Assembly (NCBI GenBank): GCA_047967505.1
Contig: CM106539.1
Strand: one strand, 5' to 3'
From: Dipteris shenzhenensis
Taxonomy: Eukaryota; Polypodiophyta; Polypodiopsida; Gleicheniales
DNA: 64,000 nt
The notes under the pieces are model-generated. The model worked only from the letters and a program-made list of their open reading frames with translations, searched no databases and was not told where the DNA came from. The translations under genes and the position numbers were made by a program. Shown here piece by piece: positions 21,330 to 35,203 of this stretch (the first letter of the stretch is position 1; each line of letters begins with the position of its first letter).

Positions 21330-24300
21330 TGAATGATGTCCTATATGTTGACAAAACTTAGCAAGAATATTTGTCCATTTGGACAAATGACCAAATGTAA
21401 ATTTAGAGGCGTCTATGTCTATTAGAGATGAATGTATAGAATGAGACAAAGCTAGAGGAAATCATCTAGTTGGAAAAGCCATGAAAGTAGGATGCTTGTT
21501 CAGAATGCTAGCTTAAGTACCAAAATTGTGTCCTTAAAATTAATCAATAGCACTTTTTACGATATGGAAGAAGAGATATGGACATGTCAACTTCATATGT
21601 TTAATGCAATACAGAAATCAGAATATGTCGTCAACATTCCAAAACTCCAATTTCTTGGAAAAGTTTGTTAAGCATGTTTCTTTGGTAAACAATCAAGAGA
21701 CATCTTTGGAAGAAGTACCTTTGTAGCAAGAGGTAATCTTGATGTGATTCATACAATCATTTGTGGTTATGCCCACACCTGCATTGCTAATGATTTAGTG
21801 TACTACTTGAGAGGTACTCTTGATGTGATTCATACAGTCATTTGTGGTTATGCCCACACCTACATTGTTAATGGTTTAGTGTACTACTTGAGCTTCATTG
21901 ATGACTACAACAAATATTTTGGGTCTATTTTCTCAGGAGAAATATGAAGTTTTTTCTAGATTTCAAGATTTCAAAGTCATGGCAAAGAACCAGACAAGAA
22001 AAAAGATCAAATTGCTCAAATTAGTTAGAGTAGGTGGATACATGTCTTCCACATTCATGAACTTTCATGAGAGTAGGGAATCCAAAGGCAATTCAAATGT
22101 GCTAATACACCTCGACAGAATGTAGTAGCTAAAGGACTCTTTAGAAGATAGCACTAGAGCAATGCTCATTGTGAGAAGCATCATCTGCATCAATATTAAG
22201 AAGAAGCAATTCACAATTCCAACTACTTAACTTAAATCAGATTTTAATCGAACCAATTCAAGGTATGACACCCTATGAGGCACTCATAGGATACAAACCA
22301 TGCATTGGGCATCTTGCATAGCATGTGCCCACATACATGACAATCATCACAAGAAGTTGGATGTAAAGTTGCATAAATGCATTATGGTTGGCTACATAAA
22401 GAGAGCAAAGCATACAAGCTATATATCCCATAAACCCAAAGGTCATTACCTCCAGAGATGTAGTGTTTGGATGAAGAATTGGAATGGAAGTCATCATATA
22501 CACAAGAGATATTCACATCAACAACTCAAATACATACAAAGAAAGTTGATGAAGAAGAGAAAGAATTCCTAGAAGATTCCCCAAAAGAGCAACTCCAACG
22601 ATCTACAAAAGAATAGAGACCATCATCAAGATTGCCATATGTTTCGAAAGACAAAGCAATTCAACCATCATGGCTACAGAAGAGCCAATGTACTTCCTTA
22701 TATAGATAAAGAAATGGATGATTTGTACAAAACAATACTTGGGATTTATGTGAATTTCCAACAAAAAAGAAGATAATTGTAAAAAAGTGTGGCAACATGG
22801 AAAGGTACAAAGATAGACTAGTTACAAAAGGTTTTGAAATTTATATGGGCAAGATTATGATGAGACTTATACATTAGTAGTCAATATGGACTCCCTAATA
22901 TTTTGTCAATCTCTAACCACACTCAGTAGATGGAATGTCTGCTATAGCTAGATGTTAAAATCGCTTTTCTTGATGGCTTCTTAAATGAAGGATTCTAATG
23001 CAACAAAGACCAAGGTATATTGAACTAGGCAAAGAAAATTATGTTTTTCACCTTAAGAAAATTCTCTATGAATTAAAGCAAGCTCCCAAATTTCGGTATA
23101 TTAGAATTGACAAGTATTTTTTTGATCTAGGACCCATCAAGTTCATGTAGGCTCTCTACTACAAAGTATTTTTCTAATTGGAATACATCAAGCTCAATGT
23201 AAATCAAACTCTCTACTACAAAGTTCAAGGGGAATAAATTACCATTGTACTTTTGTATGTAGATGATTTGATTTTGATGAGAAGCAATGAGATCTTCATG
23301 ATCCAGCTACAACAAGACTTATTTGTAGAGTTTGACGTGAAAGGTCTTGGACTTATGCATTATTATATTAGCATGGAGTCTTGGAGAAACTCATAGACAT
23401 CACCTTTATGAGCTAATAAAAATATGCATACAACCTCCTAAAGGAGTTTCATATGGTAGGCTGCAAAATTGGAACCAATTCCATGGAGGAGCATTTAAAA
23501 CCTATCAAAGATCCAAAAAAGGCTATAATCAATGACAAATAGAAGATGATGTTTGAAAATCTTATTCTTATCTGCTACGTGGTTATGTTGACAGTTGGAA
23601 GTTTTGCTCTGAATATTGACTTTAGAACATATGATATGACCTCCCTTTTTGGTTTATCAGGTAAGAGATATAAAGATGTAATTGATACGATACTTGATAT
23701 AATATAAACACACCCTGATTTTTAAAAAATCAATGACAAGTACTATCGGTAGCTCATCAAATCTCTTATATATCTAACTATCACAAGGCTAGATGTTTGT
23801 TATGTAGTAAGTTTACCAGCATAGTTCATTGGAAAGTCCAAAATAGTCTTGGAATTCATCCAATAGAGAATTGAGGTACATCAAATGTACAAGACACTTT
23901 GGAATAGAATATAGATGAAATCATCTAAGGTTGCATGGATATCATGACAGTGACTATGTAGAAGATCATGAGATCCAGAGATCCACATAAGATATGCATT
24001 TTTCCTGGTCAAGGTTCTATATCTTGGTTGTCAAAGAAACATCCCCAGCTATCTTTTTTCTTCAAATAATCCAAAAATATAGAGCACTCGCACAATAAAG
24101 CATGTGAAAATATATGGATTATAAGACTATGGTTAAAAATAGATTACTTTGATGACACAAAGCCAACTACAATGTACTATGGTGATTGGCGGGCTCAAGC
24201 ATTATCCAAGAATCTAGTATATCATTCAAAGACAAAGCGTATTGATGTCAAAGAGCACTTCATCAAATAAAGAGTGTTAACTAGTGACATCACATTGTGA

Positions 24301-24351
24301 CAGTAGCAAATATATTTTTAAAATATATCTTTACCAAACCCTTGGGAAGGA
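21330..24351 (+). pseudogene. Copia-3 polyprotein ruin
   Basis: This is a decayed copia element read through all three frames. Landmarks in order: 'FFGKQSRDIF' (pre-integrase, about 21680); 'LSFIDDYNKYFGSIFS' (integrase, about 21890); the region 'HKKLDVKLHKCIMVGYIKRAKHT' (about 22345, equivalent to the LDPKSRKCIFLGY block); 'LDVKIAFLDGFL'-type sequence (about 22950); the reverse transcriptase box LYVDDLILMRSNE (about 23255); and a faint RNase H region to about 24260. Dozens of stops and frameshifts show it is old. A purine tract GGGAAGGAGA (24342-24351) and a TGTTTGAGAAACAG start (24352) mark the 3' end. I found no matching 5' LTR to the left. Confidence 0.78.
21731..21892. repeat. 81-base in-frame tandem duplication inside copia-3
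   Basis: The unit starting AGGTAATCTTGATGTGATTC is repeated 81 bases on, with about a tenth of bases changed. 81 is 27 codons, so the frame is kept. It duplicates the piece just before the integrase FIDDY motif. Confidence 0.9.
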
Positions 24352-25639
24352 GATGTTTGAGAAACAGCATTAAGTTCCTAGTTTGACTTACAGGAGGGAC
24401 ATTCCCATTAATGAGGTGTGATGAAATGTAATGTCTTTCTTCATCATTCCCCATAATCATCATACTGAGGTAAGGCCTACATCATGATGTTGATCATGAG
24501 GGATGGTGTTGAGCATTTATCTCAACATCAGGTTTATATTGTGAATTTCACTAACATAAAAGAGTGCTAAAAAGGCATAACAATTATGAAAACCTTGACT
24601 CCAACCCTAAAAGATATGTAAATGTAGTGTACAATGCAGTTAATTGTGATGTGCTCTCTAGTCTTGCCCTCTCTCCTCATCTTCACTCTTCTCCTCTTCC
24701 TGTGGATATTTGTTCATATTGATGAGTTTCAAGAGAGTCAAAGAAACCACATGGTCAATTTGAACACCTTATTGAGTTTCAAGGGTATCAAATTGACCAC
24801 ATGGTTTATTTGAAAAACCTGGAGAAAATGGTGAGTGCAAGTTGTAATTGGGACCTTAATGAACATGGTGAGTCTTAAAATGACCACATGGTTGGTTTGT
24901 TCTTTCCAAATCCCCCTGTTTTTCTCAAGCATCAAATCGATGACATGTTTCATTTTAAAGAGGTGACAAATCCTTGGTGGTGTGAGTTGGTTCCTCAATT
25001 CATCTCGTGGCCCTTTGTTCATCCAAGTGCATAGGGTAGTTGCCTTTCTAGATGATGATGACCAATGGGGTGTCACCCACATAGAATCATGGGGTGGAAA
25101 AAGTGTAGCCTATGGGGGCAAGCGGGAAATGAACAATGTAGAATGCAATGATGTATGAAAGAGAAAAGTAAAGATAGACACACAAATGGAATCAACCTCA
25201 CTTCTATTACTTAGCCCAAAATGGTAGTCATATACAAACAACTCATAGCTACTCTCCACACTCACAAGTTGCCTTGGTAACAAGAATGACTCTAACTCCT
25301 AGAATTCTATAACTTTATATACACAACCCTCCTACTCACATTTGTAGTGGATACTACCCACTGCATTTACAATGGTTTACACCTCCCTCTTACAAGGGGG
25401 CAAGTGCCATTACATCATATTTATCATGTCTAACATCTTTTGTCAGCATGGACCTTTATATATTGTCATCTATCTCATCCTCAGTCCATTCAGCTGACTT
25501 TTCTTCAGGTTTCATATTCTTTTCTTCTTGTATTACTAGAATAGGCACAACATTCTAATAGCTAGGGTCCTTCATTGCCTCACCTTGTCTTTTAGCACTA
25601 CGTCACTTGTCTTTTAGCACCAACTAGGCACTTGGTACA
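24352..25639. other. Probable copia-3 LTR start, then unrecognised sequence
   Basis: The first bases look like the start of a 3' LTR, but without a partner its end cannot be set. From 24720 to 24900 the phrase GACCACATGGT(C/T) recurs with AATTTGA or AAAATGA nearby, suggesting a small degenerate repeat. I see no gene. Confidence 0.35.
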
Positions 25640-28430
25640 TGACATTCATAGGTACATATAACCTACTCACGATGTTGATATATGAAGACAAGCACAAAGA
25701 GATCATCCAATATCTCTTAATAGCAACATTTCTTCAAGATGCAAGAAAAGATGGATGACACTGAAGGATTGCAATAAAATCCTTGAAGTATGGCGATAGA
25801 AAAAGGGGGGACATGGTCCTCTGGCAATGACATGGTCCTCTCACAATGTTTCTTTTTGCATAAAAGTGCAATTGTCATGGAAGAAGACCATCAAGAGGTT
25901 CTCATGGTCAATTATCCACTAAGGTCACAGTTTAAAAGATCCTAAGTCAAAGCTTATGGCTTTGTAAGTTAATGATCAAGTCAAAAAGATCCAATTAGGA
26001 TGGTAGAAGGTAGGACGCATCTAAGCTCACCTCTATTTGTTAGTAAGAGGCACAAAGGAGCTCAAGATCCAACCACCAACCTCTTCCACAAATGTCTTGG
26101 ATGATCTATTTGGAGAGATGCCAAAGGGGAACAATTAATGAATGATAACCCCACCAGCCAAATTGAAGCTACAGAAGCAACGATAACAAGATGCACCACC
26201 TGTAGCACTAGTACTTCTAGCAGAATAGGAATCCCCACCATGAAGCTGCAAAGATTAGGGGAAGGGACTGACCGTACCCCAAAGGGACAAGCAGCTCAAT
26301 TCATGGGGGAAGTCCCTTTGGAGTCACATCATGAGGTGGGCAAATACCAACCAAAAACTATACTAGATGACCACAAATGGTTTTTGTATGAGGTATCAAT
26401 GACCCCTCCTCCCCAATATGTGCAACTAGGTTGGGATGACCAAGTATTACAACACTTCTGCATTGAAGGTTTGATAAGCAATGAGCCTAATGTGCTACAC
26501 TGTAGAGAACTTCCTACCATCAAAGTTGCAGAGTACTTGATCCCACAGGCTCAATGAGGAGAACAATTCATTAAGAGCCACATGCATGTCCTTTGAAGAG
26601 GACCAAAAGTAACAACAAACCTAAATGGAAAAGGCCATTGAGCAGAGTGTCACAGCCATTGATGAGGCCAATGAGGCAAAGAGGGAGATAGTGCCAAAGT
26701 TGCATAAGGAGATCAAGAAGCAACTGGTGCCAAAAGACCCAAAAGCATGCTCAAAACCATAGCGATCAAGTTTACAAAGAAAATACTTAGTTAAGAACCC
26801 ATGTCAGCATCCTAGAGGCACAATGCGAGAAGACCAAGGATAAGATTCCCATATCCAAATAGAAGCCCATGTAGATCCAAGACATACTTATTATGAATGA
26901 TAGCTCAAATGTTTTCAAGGGGGTTCTGTAGCAAAAACAAGATGAGCCACAATAACAAGTCAAGGAGATTCTACAACTACTGACCCAACCATAGGACCCC
27001 AAAAAGCCCAAAACCAAGAAAGATGATGACAAAAAAGGTGAAGGCAAGGCCATAGAAATGGGCTCCTCAGCCTCCACTACCCCAAGAAACTCAGCAATTT
27101 CTAAGAGCCTTAGAGGCCAAAAGATTACATCTAGCGACCATAACCACTTAGTACTAGCCATTCAATCCTAAGGGAGAAAATGCCGAGGAAGAAAAGGAAG
27201 GAAGTAGGAAGGAAGGAGGGTGTTGCAACGAATAGAAGGCCAAAGCTGGAACAAAATCTTGAAGAAAGCTGAGCTACAAGGAAACAAAATGAGTGGTTAG
27301 GGAAGCCAAGAAGAAAGTGGCCAATGAGTAGAGAATCAAGAGTCTAAATAAGCAAAGGAGCAATCTACCGAGGAGGCACAAAACCAGGTAGTAGAAGGAG
27401 TGAAGAAACCATGTGTATCCCTAAAGAAGGAGCCCATTGAATTGGAGAGTGAGAGTCGTGCCACGGATGACCCACTAAGGACTTGACAATAGACAATGCA
27501 AAGTGAATCAAGCTTGAAAGGATAGAGCACAAACATTGGAAGTCATCTCTCTCATCTCCTTGTAAATCTCGCTCAACATGAAGTAAGCCTTGAGGCACAC
27601 ACTCAAGCTAAGACCCCCGACTAGGAAAACAAAGTGAACCATACAATCTCATTGCTAGAGGCTTTGGCCACCCTAAAATTTCTCCAAGACGCAAAAAGCA
27701 AAAATAATTTGATTGTGGGCCTCAACATGGGCTAAGACATCTACTATTGGATGATTGATATTTTGGTCTATAAGCCCATGATGATCTCCAAGCTATTTTG
27801 TGAATGTTATAGCCCACCAATTCCCCTTGGCAAGGTAGCATCCTACTCTAATTCCATGAGGAATAAATAAAATCTAAGCCACAAGGAAGCAGCTTGAAGC
27901 AGAGTTGTGGGGCCAATTTTGAACATCAAAGTTAACACCTTGGGGGTTCAACAAAGACCTTAGCTAACTTCTCCGATGGAAGGTAAAAGCAAATGGACCA
28001 ATCTCCCAATTTAGGAGCAAATGGAAGGACTAGGCAAACCATCAATTAGCATGAGGAATACTATTGTCAATCCCTTTATTTGATTTCTTTATCTTTGGTG
28101 TGAGACAAGTAATTGGCTCCACGGGGTGATAAACCTGGCTTGTGGATGATCTTGAACTTCACAGTCTCATCCTATGCACATAGCTCTCCATTCATTATAT
28201 CCATATCTTGTACCACTACAAGAAAATAAAACTACATCTTGTGGAAATTTGGAGAATGCAAACATGCCTTGTCCTATACTTGATAAGATTGAGTCTTCCA
28301 TGGAGTCTAGATGTCCATTAAATGCAAATGATTCTCCCATGGATACTTGGCTCGATTGTCTCCATTTTTGCAATGTCTTTGTTTTTATTACTACTCAATT
28401 ATGTTTCTTACCTTGTGTTTTTTAACTTGC
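25640..28430. other. Decayed, unidentified coding-like region
   Basis: A plus-strand frame at 26138-26557 (139 codons, with 'TPPPQYVQLGWDDQVLQHF') is the best fragment, but I do not recognise the family. Downstream, short plus-strand pieces are Lys/Glu/Ala-rich ('AIEQSVTAIDEANEAKREI') as in a coiled coil. The phrase GGCCAAAAGATTACATCTAG at about 27117 recurs at about 35905, so the two regions share an ancestral repeat. This may be an old element with a coiled-coil product; I give no function. Confidence 0.3.
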
Positions 28431-28824
28431 ACCCTCGTAACTACAAATCAAAAAGAAATAAAATGATAGATATGTAAAATAACATTTAAAACTTAGTCCC
28501 TGGCTTTCCTTTAACCCATGGATAATTCTACCAAAAAACTAAAGAGAGGGATCATGAGCCAAAAGGAAACATCTCAAGCTTGATTCAAGATGGATTAGCT
28601 TGTAGAAAATAGGGTAAATCTGGTCAGCATGGGAGCCGTTGAAAGAACTACAATGTCAAAGGGAAGCCATGAGTATAGAAGGAAGCTAGGGAAGACAAAA
28701 GAGAAGGCTATGGAAAGCAGGGTTACCTAGGAGTGTGACCAATGCAATGTGAAAATGAATAGTAGTCGTATACTTTATAAAGGGGGTATTGCCCTTTGAC
28801 TTTTAAAAAACTAAAACCCTAAAC

Positions 28825-28827
<3 letters not shown>

Positions 28828-28878
<51 letters not shown>

Positions 28879-28923
28879 CTATCTATCTATATTTTTATTT
28901 ATTTATTTATTTATTTATTTATA
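28828..28923. repeat. Compound microsatellite CT / AT / TATC / TTTA
   Basis: A (CT) run of about 39 bases passes into ATATAT, then TATC, then TTTA repeats. It is non-coding. Confidence 0.95.
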
Positions 28924-31340
28924 TTTATATTTATATCTATATATTTGTATGTATATCCCTATACCTGGAAGTAATTGAAATATGAATGGAGGGGAGCTTG
29001 CATAGTCACTCAAAAGTAACCACCCAATCTTAAGTTTTACAATGATTTAGAAGCAATATATGGATACGAGTGCCCCTAATATTATTCGATTGCTATGGAC
29101 AGTAGAAATGCCTATTGGTTGGTGATGAGTAAATTTTTACTAGAGTTGCATACTGTATGGGCCATTGAGAGACAATATATGGAAGACTTAAACCTTTAGA
29201 GTCATGATAGGGATATGGGTAAAAGAAGTGAAGAGAATATACACATGGATGCAATGAGAAATGACGTGGCCCTAGGTTCTAAATAGCCAATGAGATAGCA
29301 ATCCTAGTGGCGGACAACTTGATGGTACTAGATCATACAAAGCATGTGGGTATTACCCAGGATGTCACCGATTCAAACCAATACCTTCATGGAATTGTGA
29401 CTACAAACTACGAACGCTGGAAACACAAATTACGGACAGTTTCTCAAGTGGAAGAAGAGTAATGGTCTCCAAGGCATAGAGAATTTGAACTACAGGGATG
29501 ACACTGCCATAGGGTTTATATTGATGAGCCAATCAAAAAGCATTTATTAACCCAAGACCACTAGCTCTAGAGTGACGATGACCATTGACCCCCTTGGCTT
29601 GAGCAATTGCACAGGACGAAAGAATCCGTGCAGGTTCTATCTTGGGAGTTGTGATGATGTGAGTAAAATGGGTAGTAGTGAGGCATAGAGAGACTTTGGA
29701 TACCCTCCTTAGTGTCTTGAGATTCACGCAACATTGAAGCAACTCTGAGCAAGCTTGGCCAGTCGTTGTACATGGGGAGGTGAGCCAAAAGGAGAACATA
29801 GTCGAAGAGAGTATCTCATTGCACCGCCTTGCTAATCAGTAGTAGCAGATAGAATGTGCTTAGGTGCTAAGTTTCACCTGGCATGATGAACCGCCATTCT
29901 GCAAATACGAGATTATGGAGCTCATTCCGACCATTTTCTCCCACTGATGTGTTTGATCTGTTGCTGCCATGAAAATTACACATGACTTTGGGAATGCGAT
30001 GCGTAGTGTTTGCCCCCCACCACATCTGAATTGCCTTGGCTATGAGGAGTGCCCGTATCATGCTCCACGATGGAAGCATTGCAAGGACACTCGATACCTC
30101 CCTCCATATTTGAGGATGTTTTTAAAAAAAAACAATATAGTGGGGCCTCTATAACGTGAGTGACTCTCCGATGCCTTATGTTGTCCCAACGTTATGTGTG
30201 ATTGTTTTTGGATGGGTTGTTGTTGAAAATTTTGGACAACAATGCATGAGAGACCATGAACATCCCAATTCGTGGTCAAAATCAAACGTTTGAAGATCCA
30301 TCCAAGCACTAGCAAAGGAGTTGTCAGAGTTGTTATGTAATGTTGTTGCAAGCCTCGGCCTACCGGTATGAACTGCCTTGCACTTTAAGGCACTCATACA
30401 CCGTAAGCACGACAAGCTTGGTCGGGAAGTATACGGGGGTGAAAATCGTGAAGCTGTTTGGCCCCAGCTTGCATGAACACAACTGCAGCGTTTATCAATT
30501 GGGGTGGTGGCTCCCGAATAACCACGTTTATGGCCATCACACCCGCAGTCTCAGGAACTGCGGAATGAATGCTAGTACCGTGAAAAGAGTATGTTATAGG
30601 ACTATGTGACGTTTATAGGCAATGATATGCAAGGTGATCGAAGACTTCGACTGCGCAACTGGGATACATCTCAGCTACCATCTCCCCGCGTACGTACTCA
30701 CACAGTTTTACAATGAGGTAGAATCATACCGCCGACTAGAGAGATACAGTAACGTAATGTAGTTCATGCTTTGCTAAGGCGGGTTGGTGGAATTAGCAAC
30801 TGAACTGATATGCTGTTGTTGTAGCCACCTCTCGTTGCACCCGATACACTTTGAATAGCAAGGTATTCAAGCATCAGCGAACAAACCTCAAAAACGTATG
30901 ATCAAGCCCTATTACCCTGAACACAGGGACCGACGAGGCAATGAAATATGGAGATTTTGCTCTGTACACATCTGATTATAGGGATCCTTGTATGTACAAA
31001 TGTTTGTCTTTAGAAGAATAAGCGAAAGTAGAAGTCTCGTATATTGTTAGACTATTAGACTATCGGTTTTCCAATGCAGAAATAAAGATATTATTGTTCT
31101 GGTTACTTCTTTGCAGCATGGTCTCACGTTACATAGTGACCAAAATAGATAAGGGAATGTCGACAAGTGTGCACTTGGATGATTTAGTGAATAGCCGTGG
31201 CTTGGTTTAGTGTTTATACGATAGCTACTAACCCTTGGATCATGAAGTGCAGGCTGGTAATCATGTCTATATAGAGGCTTGGGATAGTTTGGATTCAGGC
31301 CATGAGAGCCGAATTTATGCAGCTATTGACTAACACATTT
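28924..31340. other. Unidentified region with a small Cys/His-rich fragment
   Basis: The region 29300-31100 is less AT-rich than its surroundings and may once have been coding. On the plus strand at about 30009-30110 a fragment has the pattern C-x3-H-x2-C-x5-C-x2-H, followed by a basic stretch. It could be a ruined zinc finger, but it is interrupted at once. Minus-strand frames at 29533-29799 and 29567-29788 overlap each other and neither shows motifs. I assign no function. Confidence 0.25.
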
Positions 31341-31359
31341 CTTACAAGTCCAGCAATGT

Positions 31360-31770
31360 GCAGTGTCATGTGATCAATAGGATAGTGGCATGTGATCAAT
31401 AGGGTAGTGGCATTCTAGTGATCATATTGCACAGGTGCCAATCTACATGTAAGTTTAGGGTTCATAGTGCTACTTTCCAGGTTCCAGCTTGAGATTGGTA
31501 CCACTGCCATTCTCCATTGGTGTTTTATAGGATGGCACCACTGCCATTCTCCACCAGTGGAACATAGAAGAATGCACATGTGAGTTTAGGCTTCTCAATG
31601 CCATTTTCTAGGGCCCAATAAGAGATTGGCACCAGGAGGGTGCCACTGCCATTCTCCACTGGTAGAAATGTTTACCCTAATATTCTAGGAGGGGTATTCA
31701 AGTGATCATAGAAGAATCGCACCAGGTTCCAATCCAAATGTGAGTTTGGGGTTCTCAAAGCCATGTATGA
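31360..31770. repeat. Degenerate tandem repeat built on CCACTGCCATTCTCCA
   Basis: The phrase CACTGCCATTCTCCA occurs near 31501, 31550 and 31646. Surrounding phrases (GTGAGTTT.GG.TTCTCAA, AGTGATCATA) also recur, giving three or more worn units. A 25-base duplication GTGATCAATAGG.TAGTGGC occurs at 31370-31410. Confidence 0.75.
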
Positions 31771-34590
31771 TGGACTCTGATTGATAGGAGTTGGGAGTCA
31801 CCATGTGATGCATGCATTACAGCGGTTTGATAAAGCATTAACTCATTAAATCTTGCTTTTGAAATACTAATAGTTTGTTAGTTGGTTAAGAGGTATAAAG
31901 CAAGAAAAGGGGATTTAGGCACCATTACCGTGTATGTCTAGGGATGTTGTGAACATGGACCAGCTTCATAGGTTCAATTTTTGTAATTGTACAACATCAA
32001 ATAGCTTCAGAGAACTGAGATATATGGATTTGAACTACCCTTTCCCTATTTTGAATAACTTTTTCCTATTTGAGGATCAAATAAATATTGGCTATTTGAA
32101 ACATATGAATTTTGCATTCTTACTGCATAGGGTATTAGAAGTATTAGGTGTTGAAAACCCTTTACATGTAAGGTGTCATTTCAATGTATGGAAGCAAAGG
32201 TATGTACAACGAAATTCTATGCTTGAACTCAACAAGAATTTTGAAGAGAATTTGAATGCTACTATTACATATAATTGAAGGAAATATTATGTAATGGAAT
32301 TACTACTTGATGACTTTGAAAAACTCTTTTCATGTACAAGGTGGGAAGGTTGCCTTCTTGATTGATACTTGATCTGACAACATCAATTGGGTTGGTCCAT
32401 TTCTGAAACATGATTGGATGAGGGATCCAGATTGCTTGGAAAGGTTAGAGCACTACTTGAGTAATTGTAGTTTGACTGGACTGGTTTGATTAGGTTAGGG
32501 TAGTTGATTGGTAGGAAAAACACACACACAAATCACCTACTCATTTTCTGTTTTGTTCTCTTTGAAAATATTACTATTTACTCATTAGTTAGCCTTATTT
32601 ATTGACCTTTTAGTTATGTGGCTCAAAGGGCCCAAAGTTCTATAGTTGGAAGGCCAAACAATCTACCCATGTGGCCTTCCTTATTTTTCTATAGGCCTTT
32701 GAAAGGACCAAAGGTTGAAAAGGAAAAAAGATTTCAAAATGCCTTGGGATTCCATCCAACTCACAAGAAGTTAGTCAATCCTACATGCCTTTATAAAAAC
32801 CTAGAGCAAGCTTACTATGATTATGCTACCTTCTCATACCTTGTTCACCCCGATTGAGCTTCACCCACCCCTACTATATTGTTGCTAGCCACTCAAGTAT
32901 GTCTTTCCTCCTTTTACGTAGATAGTTTTGTTTTGCTCCTCTTATACACACAATTAGATAGGACCAAGATCTCGCTCATGCTCTAATGAAACTACTCCTT
33001 CACAATTAGATAGGAGCAAGATCTCGCTCATGCTCCAATCAAAGCGCTCCTTCTTCCACTAAATTGTCTTGTACTTGTACTCATGCCCATTCTTTCCTTT
33101 ATGAAATGGCTTCTCTTACACTGCTTTGATGATTCTCATTAGGAAAGATATTGCTTACTGGTCTTTTGGTGAGGCCCTACATTGCCAACCACTTGCTCAA
33201 GATGGTCCTTTGCTTAGATTCTAACTAAATATGCATTGTTCTTATCTTTGAGAGCTCTCCATTGCTGGGTACATTAGACCCTCTTTATCTCTACACCATC
33301 TACATCTTCCATCTATTGTATAGATGCTGGTTGGGTAATATAAATGAGATTTTCTTGCTCCTTGGATGGATTAGAGAAACCCTTACTCAATTTGCAAGAT
33401 TTACGACCCTTAACCATTGGATTATTCACTCAGAAGAAATGCTCCTACTAGGAAGTTTTCGAGCATTTAGCTAGATTTCCTTCTACGTTGCATCTACTAC
33501 ATTTTGTTTTCCTTGGTTTGAGTGCATTCTTTTGTTTGTTCTTCATTATTGCATGAGGTGTGATGTACATGTGTGGCTTTATCGATACATGCATGCTTAC
33601 GTTTTAGTTGGTTCTTTTGTTCTTTTATGTATTATGGTGCGCTAATCTTTTGGTTCATAGTGCATGGGTTTATTGTGTTATGTATGCTTTGTGTATATTT
33701 GTGCATGGCATATGGGCATAGGTTAATTTGTTTTATGAAAGGATGTTGATTTTCTTCTTTTATTGGATGAGTATCATCACAATTTCTTCACTCATGTTCC
33801 CAATGGGCATCACTACACTTTGATACAAGTATTATACCTTGTAATAATGTTCACATCCTTTGAATGTCCAATGGATGTCTCTAGTTGAATCCCATGCATT
33901 AGCATTACTACTAATCGTTCAATTTTCCCATGCATGTAAGTAACCTCCACTAATCTTGTCCTAACCCATCATTTTTCTCTTTGGCTTCAACCAAGCACTT
34001 GATCAAGATCAAATTGATGTGGCATGTTTTCATTTTTTATAATCCTATCCTACTTTGACTCGTGTAATAAAATCTTCATACCATTTCTCTGCCCTCCCAC
34101 TGCCAAAAAATCAAGCTCCACATGATAGATTTAGGCTAATTAGTTTTTAAATTAGCATAAGCTATAAATACATAGATTACCTTGCTAGCAAAATTTCTTA
34201 TCACGTGAATGCAACCTATAGGAAAAGAAAGGAAACGGTACGTATTCAATGTTGTTGCGGTTTTTTTTCTGAGGCAATTGCATGGAATACTCTTCACTGA
34301 ATTGATTCATCCTTCAAACTTTAAAGCTTTGTTCAAAATTGATACCATTGCATGTTAGCTGCCTATTTCCCACAATGTGCTTCATGCTCATTCCAATACC
34401 TACCATACTTCTGGCTCATTTTAGAATAACGCAACTAATTGAGTGGACATATTTTTGCACGTTGTTGGTTGCTCATGCCTTACAGCTACCTGTTTCCAAG
34501 CTATTGGGTCAACGTTAGCTTGGGTGTAGCCAATCACGAAACTATTTTCGGGGCCATTTTGGGGTCGTGACGTGATGCGCTTCTAGGTGA
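31771..34590. other. Gene-free or unrecognised stretch
   Basis: Plus-strand frames at 31934-32278 (114 codons) and 32618-32857 (79 codons) are open but match nothing I know. A 52-base tandem duplication lies at 32949-33055 (CACAATTAGATAGGA.CAAG repeated). The remainder is T-rich and without structure that I can name. Confidence 0.3.
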
Positions 34591-34599
34591 ATATTTGAA

Positions 34600-35203
34600 T
34601 TTTACATGGACCCACGCTCTTGTTGGAAATTTTCTCGATGTCATGAAGGCGCACTGGCGTAATAATGAGATGCAATCTATTTGTTCAGAACACCACATAG
34701 CTCGACACATGGCATCTTTGCACTGCTTCGTGTAGCGCAATCTCTGGCCTACGTTGCTTGATCACTTATCATCATGTAGCCTTTTGCTATAGCTTTGCCA
34801 CCTGTCATAGGGCACGCACCCATGCAGATTATTAAAATTGAAGGTTGGCTTGGAGAGACCACCATGCTAGTTCTTGCTTTAATAATTAGATGTAATTTAT
34901 CATTTTGAACACTACCGCAGTGCAGTCTCTGGCTTGACTACCTGTCATCATGTAGCCTTTTGTCGCTTCTTTGCCCACAGCCCATGCAAATCATAGGTTG
35001 GCTTAGAGAGACCACCGTGTTGGTTTTTGGCATAATAATGAGATGCAAACTATCATTCTGAGCATCGCCTCAGCGCACTCTCTAGCCTGACCACCTATCA
35101 TCACCCAGAATTCAAGGTTGTCTTGGAGAGACCACCACACTGGCTCTTGGAGTTATAGCTCCGTTACCTATTTTTACGTATTACAGGAGGAGATCTATGA
35201 ATG
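34600..35203. repeat. Degenerate repeat units with an ACCACC...GGT core
   Basis: The phrase GAGAGACCACC followed by a GCTAGTT/GTTGGTT/CTGGCTC variant occurs near 34853, 35007 and 35126. Each is followed by TAATAATGAG-type or GAGTTAT sequence. Phrases such as ATCATGTAGCCTTTTG (34770 and 34948) also recur. Units are unequal, 70 to 155 bases apart. Confidence 0.65.
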
